Shown piece after piece: positions 16,130-24,010 of a stretch of 64,000 bases of DNA (position 1 is its first letter; every line of letters begins with the position of its first letter). Position numbers and translations under genes: made by a program. Source of the stretch: a virus; the IMG/VR virus record IMGVR_UViG_3300025133_000060, positions 1-64,000 of that record; one strand, given 5' to 3'. The notes beneath the pieces were generated by a model. The model was not told the DNA's origin. It searched no databases and was given only the letters and a program-made list of their open reading frames with translations.

Positions 16130-16983
16130 TCTCCCTCATGGAATACATCATAGATGCGTTGGGCGACCTTCTCTCCAATCCCATCGAGAGCCTTGATTTC
16201 ATCGACTGATGCGTTGGCGATGTTGGCCAACGAACCAAAGTGTTCCACCAGTTTGCGGCGAGTCTTGAGGCCAACCTTCGGGAGTGCTTGGATGATTATA
16301 TCTCGATACTCCTTCGGCTTCGGTGCGTTGGGTCGAGGAACATACAATCTGGGAATGTCATCCTCAACCTTCTCAACGATGCGGTGCATGAGATTGGCGG
16401 CATCATAATGGTCAGGCATGAATATCGGTGGATAGCCAACGGCGCATAGACTGGCGATGTAGCCAAGCAAAGTCCGAGTCGACATTCCCTTCTCGGCGGC
16501 ATCCATTTTGATGTCAGACCATGACTTGGTGATAATGACGAACGAGAACTCCGCTTCTTCACGCATCGCACCCAATTGTGTGAGCCTTCGATTGTCGAAT
16601 AGCGATGGGAGAAGGTCATCCTCTTTGCGCTCGATACTGACTCGACTGGATGCAACATCACCTTGACCTGTGTGAAGGTGGCTAATCTCGAATCCGAGTT
16701 CTGCCAGATATGAACGAATGAGCCAATGTTCACGATGGTCGACTTTGCGTTGTCGCTTCAACAATTCTCCTGTGATTGAAGTTCCGATTTGCTCGGCTCC
16801 CGACCGGCTCACCAGATTCTCACCTGTGAGCGTATTGAGCCCAATATCATCCCACTCGATGGCCAGTTCGGCGAGAATCGCTCTCAACAATCCAAGCCGT
16901 TGGCTCAAATTGCCTTCGGCTCGATTGTTGATTTCATCTGCGTCTTTCAAGAAGTCCCTCTTTTTCGTTATTCGTCTGGTCAT
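16123..16983 (-). CDS. XPF/Hef-type ERCC4 nuclease with helix-hairpin-helix tail
   Basis: 286 residues from ATG 16983, which overlaps the primase stop (ATGA). The catalytic ERCC4 motif is GD (108-109) followed by 'VSIERKEDDL' with ERK at 118-120. The C-terminal 60 residues carry tandem HhH units ('ALPKVGLKTRRKLVEHFGSL', 'ALDGIGEKVAQRIYDVF'). This is the nuclease half of archaeal Hef without the helicase; it would cut branched DNA such as stalled forks and flaps. The N-terminal 90 residues are an extra helical domain. Part of the PCNA/primase operon. Confidence 0.92.
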   Translation of the reverse strand: MTRRITKKRDFLKDADEINNRAEGNLSQRLGLLRAILAELAIEWDDIGLNTLTGENLVSRSGAEQIGTSITGELLKRQRKVDHREHWLIRSYLAELGFEISHLHTGQGDVASSRVSIERKEDDLLPSLFDNRRLTQLGAMREEAEFSFVIITKSWSDIKMDAAEKGMSTRTLLGYIASLCAVGYPPIFMPDHYDAANLMHRIVEKVEDDIPRLYVPRPNAPKPKEYRDIIIQALPKVGLKTRRKLVEHFGSLANIANASVDEIKALDGIGEKVAQRIYDVFHEGDC

Positions 16984-18161
16984 TTCACTCGGCTCCATTT
17001 TCGTTTGATAGTGCGCTGGTCTTGGAGTTCTCCAAAGAATGCGCTTGAGTCTTTGAACTTTGGACAGATGTCGCCCACACAACAACCATCTCGCTTGAGA
17101 GTCGAGCAGGATGCTGGCGCAACCATGTTTGGATTGTCGAAGATGGTGGCCATTTGATACGCTCGATATTCTGCATTGTGCAAGTCAACATAACCCACCT
17201 TTTTACCAAGTTCGACCCATATTCGTTCGAATTGATTTTGCTCGATTCCGATGCTCTTGGCGAACATCGCCGAATGGACTCTTGATTTGTGATTGGGATT
17301 CCTGCGCTTCAATTCATTCACGACTCCCATACACTTGATGTCCATCGAAGCGAGGAATCGTGCGCTCTCGGATGCGGCGTTGTCGAACCCGAAGTCATAG
17401 TCAATGATGGGTTTGATTCGGGTCTCCGGCGATTGCAGACTCACGCCAATCAAGTCGATGAATCCCTTGAGGGTTAATCGCTCACCTTCGATTTTGGGAA
17501 TGAAGAACTTTGGAACTGTTGCAGACCTGACGATTTCATCGTGGTTCACGGTCGCAAGCATATCGACTTCGATAGGCAACGCATAACGCCCGCTGCTCTG
17601 TCCATGTCTGTCGACATGGCGAGTGAATGGAAATCTGCAAAGTCGCTTTGGGTCGCCCATTGTCTGTGCATCCAATGTATTCAATTCGAGTGTGGTCTTG
17701 AGATGAGTCTGGACTTGGTGAACAATCTCTCTCAATGACTCTGCCGAGCCGTCTTTGGGGCTGAACTTGAATCGGGTTGGCTCATGGACTATTTGGAGAT
17801 GATAGCCCTTAGAGCCGCTGTATTGCACCCAATGAGCAACACCTTGCTCTCGCAAGAACTGACTCAATCGTTGAGCATCAGCAAAGGCATTCTCGGCCTT
17901 TGTCTCATGGTCGAAGTCAAAGAAGGTGAGGCCATACAGGATAGAACGAGGCACTTGTCGACCACCTTGCTCCCACACCAGATTGTCATATCCTTGCGTG
18001 GAGATGAAGCACGAGTGTTCGCCATTCCATTTACGGAATGCGGCCCAAGCGTTCTCGGTTGTATATGTGAATTGTTGTCGGGGATTGCCGATGGTGCGAG
18101 GCCAATTGCTGAAGCCCAAATGTGTGGATAACTTATCGAAGTCATCATATCTGGGGAACAT
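16980..18161 (-). CDS. Archaeo-eukaryotic primase (PriS/primpol-like)
   Basis: 393 residues. Catalytic DxD in 'FFDFDHE' (Asp82, Asp84), the nucleotide-binding 'SGSKGYHLQI' (115-124) and the basic 'DPKRLCRFPF' near 170-179 are the three AEP motifs. A C-terminal cluster of four Cys (352, 360, 361, 366) resembles the metal or Fe-S ligand region associated with primase large subunits and may fuse both functions in one chain. It would prime DNA synthesis for the viral PolB. Position between PCNA and Hef fits. Confidence 0.92.
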   Translation of the reverse strand: MFPRYDDFDKLSTHLGFSNWPRTIGNPRQQFTYTTENAWAAFRKWNGEHSCFISTQGYDNLVWEQGGRQVPRSILYGLTFFDFDHETKAENAFADAQRLSQFLREQGVAHWVQYSGSKGYHLQIVHEPTRFKFSPKDGSAESLREIVHQVQTHLKTTLELNTLDAQTMGDPKRLCRFPFTRHVDRHGQSSGRYALPIEVDMLATVNHDEIVRSATVPKFFIPKIEGERLTLKGFIDLIGVSLQSPETRIKPIIDYDFGFDNAASESARFLASMDIKCMGVVNELKRRNPNHKSRVHSAMFAKSIGIEQNQFERIWVELGKKVGYVDLHNAEYRAYQMATIFDNPNMVAPASCSTLKRDGCCVGDICPKFKDSSAFFGELQDQRTIKRKWSRVK

Positions 18162-18173
18162 CAGACATCACTC

Positions 18174-18422
18174 TCACGACTCCGACTCGAATCCTTCTCC
18201 AACGAGTGAACTCAACGAAGCGGCGGCATCGGACACATCATTCTTGACTCTCTCGGCATACGCCTTCAACACCTGTTCTTCTGTGATTCCAGCGTGAGCC
18301 AGCAAGAGGTCGATGGCCACCGCCATTCGGATTTTCTGTCGTTGATTCTCATCAATTCCAAGCATGGCTTCGGCGGCTTGAAGGTCAAACCTGCCTTTGT
18401 TTGGGTCATATAATCCACTCAT
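18174..18422 (-). CDS. Small helical protein, 82 aa, between clamp and primase
   Basis: ATG 18422 lies two bases past the PCNA stop. The protein is acidic and helical ('AAEAMLGIDENQRQKIRMAV', 'EEQVLKAYAERVKND'). No family recognised. Its place inside the clamp/primase operon suggests a replication accessory factor. Confidence 0.65.
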   Translation of the reverse strand: MSGLYDPNKGRFDLQAAEAMLGIDENQRQKIRMAVAIDLLLAHAGITEEQVLKAYAERVKNDVSDAAASLSSLVGEGFESES

Positions 18423-18424
18423 GT

Positions 18425-19225
18425 TCAAGCCTCACGGATTGCTTCTGTGGCGACAATGGTTGTGGTCAATCCTTCGATAACGGCGAAGCCGCCCTTCTCA
18501 TGTTTTTGTAGCGTGATGGAATCACCATCAATCGCTTTGAGAATTGTGGTCAAATTACTGGTGAAGCAAACGGATGCTTCGCCTTTCACATCGGCCTTGA
18601 TTGGTGATGTTGACTGATTGGATTTTGCACCCCATTGTCCAGATGAACATGATGACTCTCCATCCTTGAAATTGAACACCACATACGGTGCTTTGGCCAC
18701 TTGCATATCGACCAGCCCACGCTGGAGTTCAGAGCGATTGAGTCGAACTTGGAGTGTTGACAATTCGCCATCAAACATCGGGAACTTGCAGATGCCAGCA
18801 GGGTTCTTTTTGAGAATCCAATGGTCAGGAACAGTATGGCATTCATCCTCATCGGCGGCGTGATAAACAGCAGATGCACCACTTCTTGACTTGACGGTGA
18901 TTGGCTTGGCGGCTTCGGTTTGAATGCGAACTTGTTCTCCACCGAACTTGGTCGATAGCAATTCCGAGAACGCCTTTGGTTCAATCAGAAGAATGCAATC
19001 CTCTTTGACTTTGAGGCCAGTCAATTCACGCTCGTTGACCAATACTTGGAGTGTCTTGGCATTGTCGTGGGTCCACACACTCAATCCATCGTTGGTGAAC
19101 ATCACCCGCACAGGGGCAGGTGGGTTGTCTGTAATGATGCTTGAGAGTGCATCGGCAAGGTCAGTCGCAGACACCTTGATGTCGGCGGTTCGTTCAAGGT
19201 CGGTCGAGTTCGGAGTGAGGCTCAT
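18425..19225 (-). CDS. PCNA-like sliding clamp
   Basis: 266 residues from ATG 19225, set by a TATA box 31 nt upstream (the frame to 19270 runs into the promoter). The length and pattern fit PCNA: two similar halves, the first with 'SATDLADALSSIITDN' and 'VRVMFTNDGLSVWTHDN' (the 'D-D-GLS' strand of clamps), the second with 'QVRLNRSELQRGLVDMQV' and a late 'GFAVIEGLTTTIVA'. Identity with cellular PCNA is low, so the call rests on layout, on co-occurring clamp loader genes and on the PIP box of PolB. First gene of the operon PCNA, small protein, primase, Hef, pyruvyl transferase. Confidence 0.75.
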   Translation of the reverse strand: MSLTPNSTDLERTADIKVSATDLADALSSIITDNPPAPVRVMFTNDGLSVWTHDNAKTLQVLVNERELTGLKVKEDCILLIEPKAFSELLSTKFGGEQVRIQTEAAKPITVKSRSGASAVYHAADEDECHTVPDHWILKKNPAGICKFPMFDGELSTLQVRLNRSELQRGLVDMQVAKAPYVVFNFKDGESSCSSGQWGAKSNQSTSPIKADVKGEASVCFTSNLTTILKAIDGDSITLQKHEKGGFAVIEGLTTTIVATEAIREA

Positions 19226-19240
19226 AGATACGGAGCCGAG

Positions 19241-19255
19241 CCCCACCCTTATGAA
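19241..19255 (-). promoter_or_regulatory. TATA box of the clamp/primase operon
   Basis: Minus-strand TTCATAAGGGTGGGG, 31 nt before ATG 19225. Reference copy of the plain class. Confidence 0.8.
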
Positions 19256-19292
19256 CCCGAAGGGAGCCACTCATCCTCAATCGAGTCGAGTA

Positions 19293-19730
19293 TCAAAACC
19301 ACATTGGAACATTACGGCCAAGTGCCAGTTCTGCCTTTGCTCGGTCTCGCATGAGTTCCGCCGAACGGCGGCGGATGAATCGTGCGGATGCTTCACCATC
19401 ACACGAGATGTTCTCTGGACTCAATTGACAATCAATGCCTTCGATAATATCCAAGAGTTCGGATTCGGTTTTGCCTTCAAATTGATTCGTCTGTGGGCGA
19501 GGGGTGCTGGTCATTGTGGCGTTAATAGTGTTGACACCATCCTCGATAACTTTGCATAGCGAGCGAGGCACAGTCCAGACGGTTCCTTCACGGTGCGACT
19601 TCTGTCGACCACGAGTGCCTATCTGCTTCACCTTGAGTTTCTTCGGGTTCACCTTTACAATTACACCCTGCGTCTTTTCACCGTGAGTTCGACCGAACTC
19701 AACAATCATTCCAATTTTCCAATCTGTCAT
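19293..19730 (-). CDS. Conserved-type phage protein with SH3-like start, 145 aa
   Basis: ATG 19730 follows AAGGTGAAT, a ribosome-binding site that overlaps the stop of the 38-aa gene before it. The first 70 residues ('IGMIVEFGRTHGEKTQGVIV', 'KKLKVKQIGTRGRQ', 'GTVWTVPRSLC') match a small beta-barrel found in several large phages, with a helical C-terminal half. Function unknown; a nucleic-acid-binding barrel is plausible. Confidence 0.75.
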   Translation of the reverse strand: MTDWKIGMIVEFGRTHGEKTQGVIVKVNPKKLKVKQIGTRGRQKSHREGTVWTVPRSLCKVIEDGVNTINATMTSTPRPQTNQFEGKTESELLDIIEGIDCQLSPENISCDGEASARFIRRRSAELMRDRAKAELALGRNVPMWF

Positions 19731-19735
19731 TCTAT

Positions 19736-19852
19736 TCACCTTATCTCTATGACTCCAGCAATCATCAACGGCAACCAGATGAAAGTCAAGGGCATCAATG
19801 GCAAAACCATGACGCACCAAAGCCCAGCCGGTATGCGGATTAGTGGGGTCAT
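19736..19852 (-). CDS. 38-aa membrane miniprotein
   Basis: ATG 19852 is 30 nt from a TATA box of the CCGAAG group. The product is almost wholly hydrophobic (GLWCVMVLPLMPLTFIWLPL then MIAGVIEIR), so it should span the membrane once. It is too short for usual gene finders. It leads a two-gene unit with the SH3-like protein. The exact promoter spacing and the coupled downstream ribosome-binding site support it; peptide evidence is lacking. Confidence 0.6.
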   Translation of the reverse strand: MTPLIRIPAGLWCVMVLPLMPLTFIWLPLMIAGVIEIR

Positions 19853-19871
19853 GTTTATCGCACCACTATCC

Positions 19872-19900
19872 GCCTTATCAATGCTTCGGTATCTCAACCC
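19872..19900 (-). promoter_or_regulatory. Promoter with upstream CCGAAG element
   Basis: Minus strand: TTGAGATACCGAAG, then CATTGATAAGGCGG, 30 nt before ATG 19852. Sequence 19906-20025 beyond it shows nothing else I can name. Confidence 0.7.
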
Positions 19901-20025
19901 TTTCAACCCCTATACCCATCACAAGTTTCTCTGTTGACAAGATATTGAGTTCGATATGAAGTCCTCGAACGAGTGAGGAACGAGGTTTGTGTAAATTATT
20001 ACGGGTTTTAACTGGATGAAATGAA

Positions 20026-20373
20026 TCATTCGGTCGGCGGGTCAAACGCATCGGGATGAGCCAACCAAGTCGATTGGTCATATGATGTGCGGCCATCAAT
20101 GCCAGCGACTTTCACTCGACCATCCTCGTGGAACAGGTATGGTTTATTCGCCAAGTGGTTGGTCAAGGCATTCATAGAGAATGGTTGATTGGGGAGATTG
20201 AGAACTTCTGTCGATGACAATGGTTTGCCATCAGGGAACACCGCACCGGCTTGAATCATGGCTTTCCATAACCGCTTGATATTGCGACCATCGTGGCGAC
20301 CAAGACGGCCAAACCTGCGAGTCCCATACTTGGATGATGGAACTTCACGGTCAGGCTTCTCTTCGTCTCCCAC
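20026..20373 (-). CDS. Hypothetical basic protein, 115 aa
   Basis: The start is a GTG at 20373, 31 nt from a TATA box (CTTATTGATG). The N-terminus is basic (SSKYGTRRFGRLGRHDGRNI), then 'IQAGAVFPDGKPLSSTEVLN' and 'FSMNALTNHLANKPYLFHED' look like a winged-helix unit. A DNA-binding role is possible. Family not recognised. Confidence 0.65.
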   Translation of the reverse strand: MGDEEKPDREVPSSKYGTRRFGRLGRHDGRNIKRLWKAMIQAGAVFPDGKPLSSTEVLNLPNQPFSMNALTNHLANKPYLFHEDGRVKVAGIDGRTSYDQSTWLAHPDAFDPPTE

Positions 20374-20393
20374 AATAGGCGGCAGACCTGCCG

Positions 20394-20403
20394 CATCAAT
20401 AAG
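20394..20403 (-). promoter_or_regulatory. TATA-like box before the GTG start at 20373
   Basis: Minus-strand CTTATTGATG, 31 nt from the GTG. A short inverted repeat, GGCGGCAGACCTGCCGCC-like, lies between box and start. Confidence 0.5.
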
Positions 20404-20445
20404 GGTTGGGTTGATTAGTCAGTTAAATGAGTCGGTTGCCCATGT

Positions 20446-21630
20446 TCACTTCTTCTTCACCTTCATGGCATTGTATGGCTTCTTGATAGCAGATTCCTGC
20501 ACTTGCTTCGCCATATCCTCTGGGAGAATGGGCAACACTCGTTCCACCGCCGCCTTCGTCAATCCGACCATCTGGCCGAACACCGCCGGTGGCACGATGC
20601 GTTGAACTTCGGATGGAATGAACTCGGTGCGTTCGCCTTGTTGATATTCAACAGTCCATCCATCGGTCTCGATTTTCAATTCTTTGTTCATTGGGTCGAG
20701 TCGTGAACGCAAGTCCTTCTCGATGTTCTTGCGGCGAGATGTCAGGATTCCCTGTGCCGCCTTGATTTTAGCGAGTGCATCCAATTGCTCATCATCGGTG
20801 TCGAACTCCGATGCAACGAGGTCGAATGAGCCTTTGTGAATGAGAGTCTGAACCTTTGGGCAGATTGATTGATATGCACACCACTTGCACGAATCTCCGA
20901 GCGATGGTTTGCCTTCTTTGAGTGTCTTGATGGATTCATACTTGGCCTTGAGCCATAACTTGAACTCTTCGATTTGCTCATCAGTCCAGACCGTTGACAC
21001 CGGACCCCATCGAATCATATCGAATGTGAATCGAAGTGGCCTGTCGGGGAACATTTGCTTCGCCCATGCCAGATAGATTCCGGCTTGAACATCGTTGTCG
21101 GCTTCGGCTTGCGACTTCGGCATCCTGTTGGTTTTGTAGTCAATGAGTTCTATCGTGCCGTCTTTGTGTTCCAGTATCAAATCAATGAATCCGAATATGG
21201 GAACTTCACCACCATCGACTTGTAATTTGAATGGTGCGTGATGGCCACCACCCATTCGTTGTTCAGTAGCATAGACTCGCACAGGAGTCTTGCCACGCCT
21301 ATCGAACCAACGGCGAAGCATCTGCTTGCCGTCTTGATAGAAGTCGAAGTCGACCGTATATTGTGGGTCAGCCGCCCATCGCTCATAGTGCTTCATCAAC
21401 GCACCGAACTTGGGCTTGGGTGTTGACCCGTCTTTGTTGGGCTTGCGCCAATCCTCAAGCGCACCGTGAACAACATTCCCCAGCCGAGCCGCTTGCATCG
21501 AGGATGGGTGATTCGACATCTCTTTGAGAATGCGCTCTGATTCGGAATCTGGGTCATACTGGAACTGATAAGCGAGGGTGCAATCCTTTGCCATTCGGAG
21601 TCGAGTGGCCGAGATGTATGGAACTTTCAT
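20446..21630 (-). CDS. Cas4/AddB-like PD-(D/E)XK nuclease with Fe-S Cys
   Basis: 394 residues. RecB-family nuclease motifs: 'GNVVHGALE' (His55), 'GFIDLI' (Asp150) and 'ELIDYKT' (Asp164, Lys166). Four Cys at 17, 248, 251 and 257 ('CKWCAYQSICP') are placed exactly as in the Fe-S cluster of Cas4 and AddB nucleases. The last 120 residues form an extra basic helical domain. It would resect DNA ends for recombination with the Sak4-like ATPase encoded just upstream. No CRISPR genes are nearby, so a Cas role is unlikely. Start ATG 21630 has a TATA box at 32 nt. Confidence 0.9.
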   Translation of the reverse strand: MKVPYISATRLRMAKDCTLAYQFQYDPDSESERILKEMSNHPSSMQAARLGNVVHGALEDWRKPNKDGSTPKPKFGALMKHYERWAADPQYTVDFDFYQDGKQMLRRWFDRRGKTPVRVYATEQRMGGGHHAPFKLQVDGGEVPIFGFIDLILEHKDGTIELIDYKTNRMPKSQAEADNDVQAGIYLAWAKQMFPDRPLRFTFDMIRWGPVSTVWTDEQIEEFKLWLKAKYESIKTLKEGKPSLGDSCKWCAYQSICPKVQTLIHKGSFDLVASEFDTDDEQLDALAKIKAAQGILTSRRKNIEKDLRSRLDPMNKELKIETDGWTVEYQQGERTEFIPSEVQRIVPPAVFGQMVGLTKAAVERVLPILPEDMAKQVQESAIKKPYNAMKVKKK

Positions 21631-21646
21631 AGTGTATCACCTACAA

Positions 21647-21662
21647 CCCCACCCATATCAAG
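21647..21662 (-). promoter_or_regulatory. TATA box of the RecB/Cas4-like nuclease
   Basis: Minus-strand TTGATATGGGTGGGG, 32 nt before ATG 21630. Confidence 0.7.
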
Positions 21663-21679
21663 GGTGTGGCAGATGCCGA

Positions 21680-22561
21680 TTAAATGGCTGACTTCTCCAC
21701 CGCTTTGTTGAAGCGGGGTTGGGTCGGGTTATCCAAGACGAACGGTGGGCAAGCACGAGACTTCTTGACTTGAGCCAAGTAGCGAACCTGCAAATCTCCC
21801 TTCTTGATTCGTTGTTGTGAAGTGAACTCCACAATCCAGTCGAAGAGAGGGTCGGTGATGTCGGGGCGACCTGCGCTCACGACAATCTCCTTTGCGTCTG
21901 GTGTGCCGAATCCTTCGGTGCGACTCTTCATCAAAGTAGTCGAGATGAAGTGTGCGCCATACAGTTCTGCACCCATTTTGAGTCGCTCAAATGGTTGAAC
22001 GAACAATCGGTTGATGACTTTGTATGAGTGCATCTGGCCTTCGGCGAATGTTGGGAGTGTCTTTTTGCCTTCACGCAGGGCTTGTTGTTGGCGGGATAGA
22101 AGCAAGTCTGCTTCGCTCATACCGTGAACGGATTCTGCGTAGTGGTTGCGGCATCCCAGATAGAATGCGCCTTCGTTCTCCAAGACCATCACTCGAACAC
22201 CGGCTGGATGATTCTCTTTGTGCTGGCGGTGAAGGTCGATGAATGCAAGAGTCATGTCGTTGACTTCATCTGGAGTGGTGCAAACCTTTCGCAGAATGCT
22301 CGGTCGCAAATCCTCACGGATGATTGAATCACGAGCGATGAGGTCAGCCTGACCTTCAAGGTCGCAATCAATGATGGTCAACAAACACTCATCTGGTTTT
22401 TTGCCATCGGCGAGGTCGTTGAACATCGTGAGATAGAAGTTCGTCTTTCCAGAACCGCTGAATCCTTGTAATTTCATGTGTCGGGTGCGGTTCTGAATCA
22501 TGCTATCGCCAGTATCACAACCGGCGATGAGTGCTGAATAGTCAGTCTTTTTTCGTGCCAT
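21680..22561 (-). CDS. Sak4-like RecA-fold ATPase (putative recombinase)
   Basis: 293 residues with Walker A 'GFSGSGKT' (33-40) and an early acidic strand 'LLTIIDCDLEGQ'. The overall pattern (short N-terminus, P-loop, long insert, late 'VRYLAQVKKSRACPPF') resembles phage AAA_24/Sak4 ATPases, which promote single-strand annealing or exchange with a partner SSB and nuclease. The nuclease (20446) and SSB candidate (22608) flank it, forming a typical recombination set. A RadB-like reading is the main alternative. Confidence 0.75.
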   Translation of the reverse strand: MARKKTDYSALIAGCDTGDSMIQNRTRHMKLQGFSGSGKTNFYLTMFNDLADGKKPDECLLTIIDCDLEGQADLIARDSIIREDLRPSILRKVCTTPDEVNDMTLAFIDLHRQHKENHPAGVRVMVLENEGAFYLGCRNHYAESVHGMSEADLLLSRQQQALREGKKTLPTFAEGQMHSYKVINRLFVQPFERLKMGAELYGAHFISTTLMKSRTEGFGTPDAKEIVVSAGRPDITDPLFDWIVEFTSQQRIKKGDLQVRYLAQVKKSRACPPFVLDNPTQPRFNKAVEKSAI

Positions 22562-22579
22562 ATCAATCCCTCACATTCA

Positions 22580-22592
22580 CACCTATATCAAT
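22580..22592 (-). promoter_or_regulatory. TATA box of the Sak4-like gene
   Basis: Minus-strand TTGATATAGGTGTG, 31 nt before ATG 22561. Confidence 0.65.
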
Positions 22593-22607
22593 CGTGGATT
22601 CCCACCA

Positions 22608-23978
22608 TCAGTCCCAGTCATCCCATTCATCATCATCATCATCGCCGGAGATGAATCCATCATCATCCTTTGACGCATCAACAACAGTCGGTGCGGAATC
22701 GCCGGACAATGCCTCAACGAGTTCCGCCTTCTTCATAGTGGAGTAGCCTTCGATGCCTTCTGCCTTGCACATGGCCTTGAGAGCCTTGACAGGGAGAATG
22801 GTGAGGTCAATATCGTCATCATCATCGTCATCATCATCATCATCCGATTCTTCGACCACAGGGGGTGCTTCTGGGGCTTCTTCGGGTTCAGATGGTGTTG
22901 GAGTAGTATCGACTGATTCGGTGGCTTCTGATGCACCGGAATCGTCATCATCGTCATCATCGTCATCATCAAGGTTGATGGCCTTTGCAGATTGCTTGTT
23001 GAAGTAATCAGCCGCATCATCCTCTTTGGATTCAACGGTGGCAACCTTAGCCACAATCGGTGCGACCAGAATGACAGGGAGAGCGACAACGATGTTGCCG
23101 GACAATCCGTATTCGCCTTGCACCTTAGTGGTGATGAGAGCGAGGATTTTGGAGTATTTGCCAAAGCGAGTAGCGATGTCGGTCGAACACAATGCGTTCA
23201 ACATGAGTGATTCACCAGATTCGATTGCTTCGAGAGTCATAGTGGAATCATCCTTGAGAAGTAATTTGCCGAACTGGTTTCCTGCACGACTGTTTTGAAC
23301 ACCGGCGTATGATACAGTAGCCTCAATCAAACGGTAATCGTTGCGACCACGACTGACATCATCCTCAAGGTCGGCTATATCCACGACTTCATAGGTGTCC
23401 TTGAGCAAATCGACAGCAGATTCATGTGTGTATTCTTCGGAGTGAAATGTGGTCAAGCCGGAGAGTGGGCGTAGGTCAAGAGTAGGCGCATCCAGATTGC
23501 GGCATGACACCGACACTTCATAGATTCCATCTCGTTCGACATCATCGCCGATTGCCGCATCATCATCCCAAAGAGACATTGAGAACATAGCCGCATCCAT
23601 AGCATCATCGCCATCCTCAACAACGGCTTGGCCGAATATGTTGCATACTGGTCGAGGGTTGCCTGATGCCGCACCAACGGTGTTGTGTGATACAGACCAT
23701 ATTTGAACATGGGCGGTGTATCGCTTTTGACGAAGAATACTGGTGAGGTCGGTGAGAACGATGTCGGTCAAGAATGCTTGGGCGACTTCACTTGCTACGC
23801 CGCCGAGTGAATCAACGGTCTCTTTCAATGAAGCGTCTTGTGCTTTGTTATTGAACATCGCAACCACAGGAGTGGCATCCTTGAAGATTCCATTGGCGAT
23901 GCCTCGCTCGATGAACGGAGCGAGTCGCTTTGCGGCGGTCGGTGGCAGGGCTAAATTATCGGCTTTCTTGGCTGACAT
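22608..23978 (-). CDS. Putative ssDNA-binding protein with acidic tail and SAP-like domain
   Basis: 456 residues. The first 310 residues contain many beta strands and no enzyme motif. They are followed by two poly-Asp runs of about ten residues each, a Pro/Glu/Ser linker, a SAP/Rho-N-like helix pair ('LPVKALKAMCKAEGIEGYST', 'KKAELVEALSG') and a final acidic tail ending DDDDDEWDDWD. Acidic C-termini ending in an aromatic residue are typical of SSBs, where they bind partners. Position next to the Sak4-like recombinase and helicase supports an SSB role. No OB-fold can be proven by eye. Confidence 0.55.
   Translation of the reverse strand: MSAKKADNLALPPTAAKRLAPFIERGIANGIFKDATPVVAMFNNKAQDASLKETVDSLGGVASEVAQAFLTDIVLTDLTSILRQKRYTAHVQIWSVSHNTVGAASGNPRPVCNIFGQAVVEDGDDAMDAAMFSMSLWDDDAAIGDDVERDGIYEVSVSCRNLDAPTLDLRPLSGLTTFHSEEYTHESAVDLLKDTYEVVDIADLEDDVSRGRNDYRLIEATVSYAGVQNSRAGNQFGKLLLKDDSTMTLEAIESGESLMLNALCSTDIATRFGKYSKILALITTKVQGEYGLSGNIVVALPVILVAPIVAKVATVESKEDDAADYFNKQSAKAINLDDDDDDDDDDSGASEATESVDTTPTPSEPEEAPEAPPVVEESDDDDDDDDDDDIDLTILPVKALKAMCKAEGIEGYSTMKKAELVEALSGDSAPTVVDASKDDDGFISGDDDDDEWDDWD
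22813..22975. repeat. GAT/GAC triplet runs encoding poly-Asp
   Basis: Two stretches (about 22813-22849 and 22943-22975) of ATC/GTC triplets on the plus strand encode poly-Asp in the SSB candidate. They are prone to length change. Confidence 0.7.
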
Positions 23979-23994
23979 ATTTCACCCAGAGATT

Positions 23995-24010
23995 CCCCAC
24001 CCTTATGAAG
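23995..24010 (-). promoter_or_regulatory. TATA box of the SSB candidate
   Basis: Minus-strand CTTCATAAGGGTGGGG, 32 nt before ATG 23978. Confidence 0.75.
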
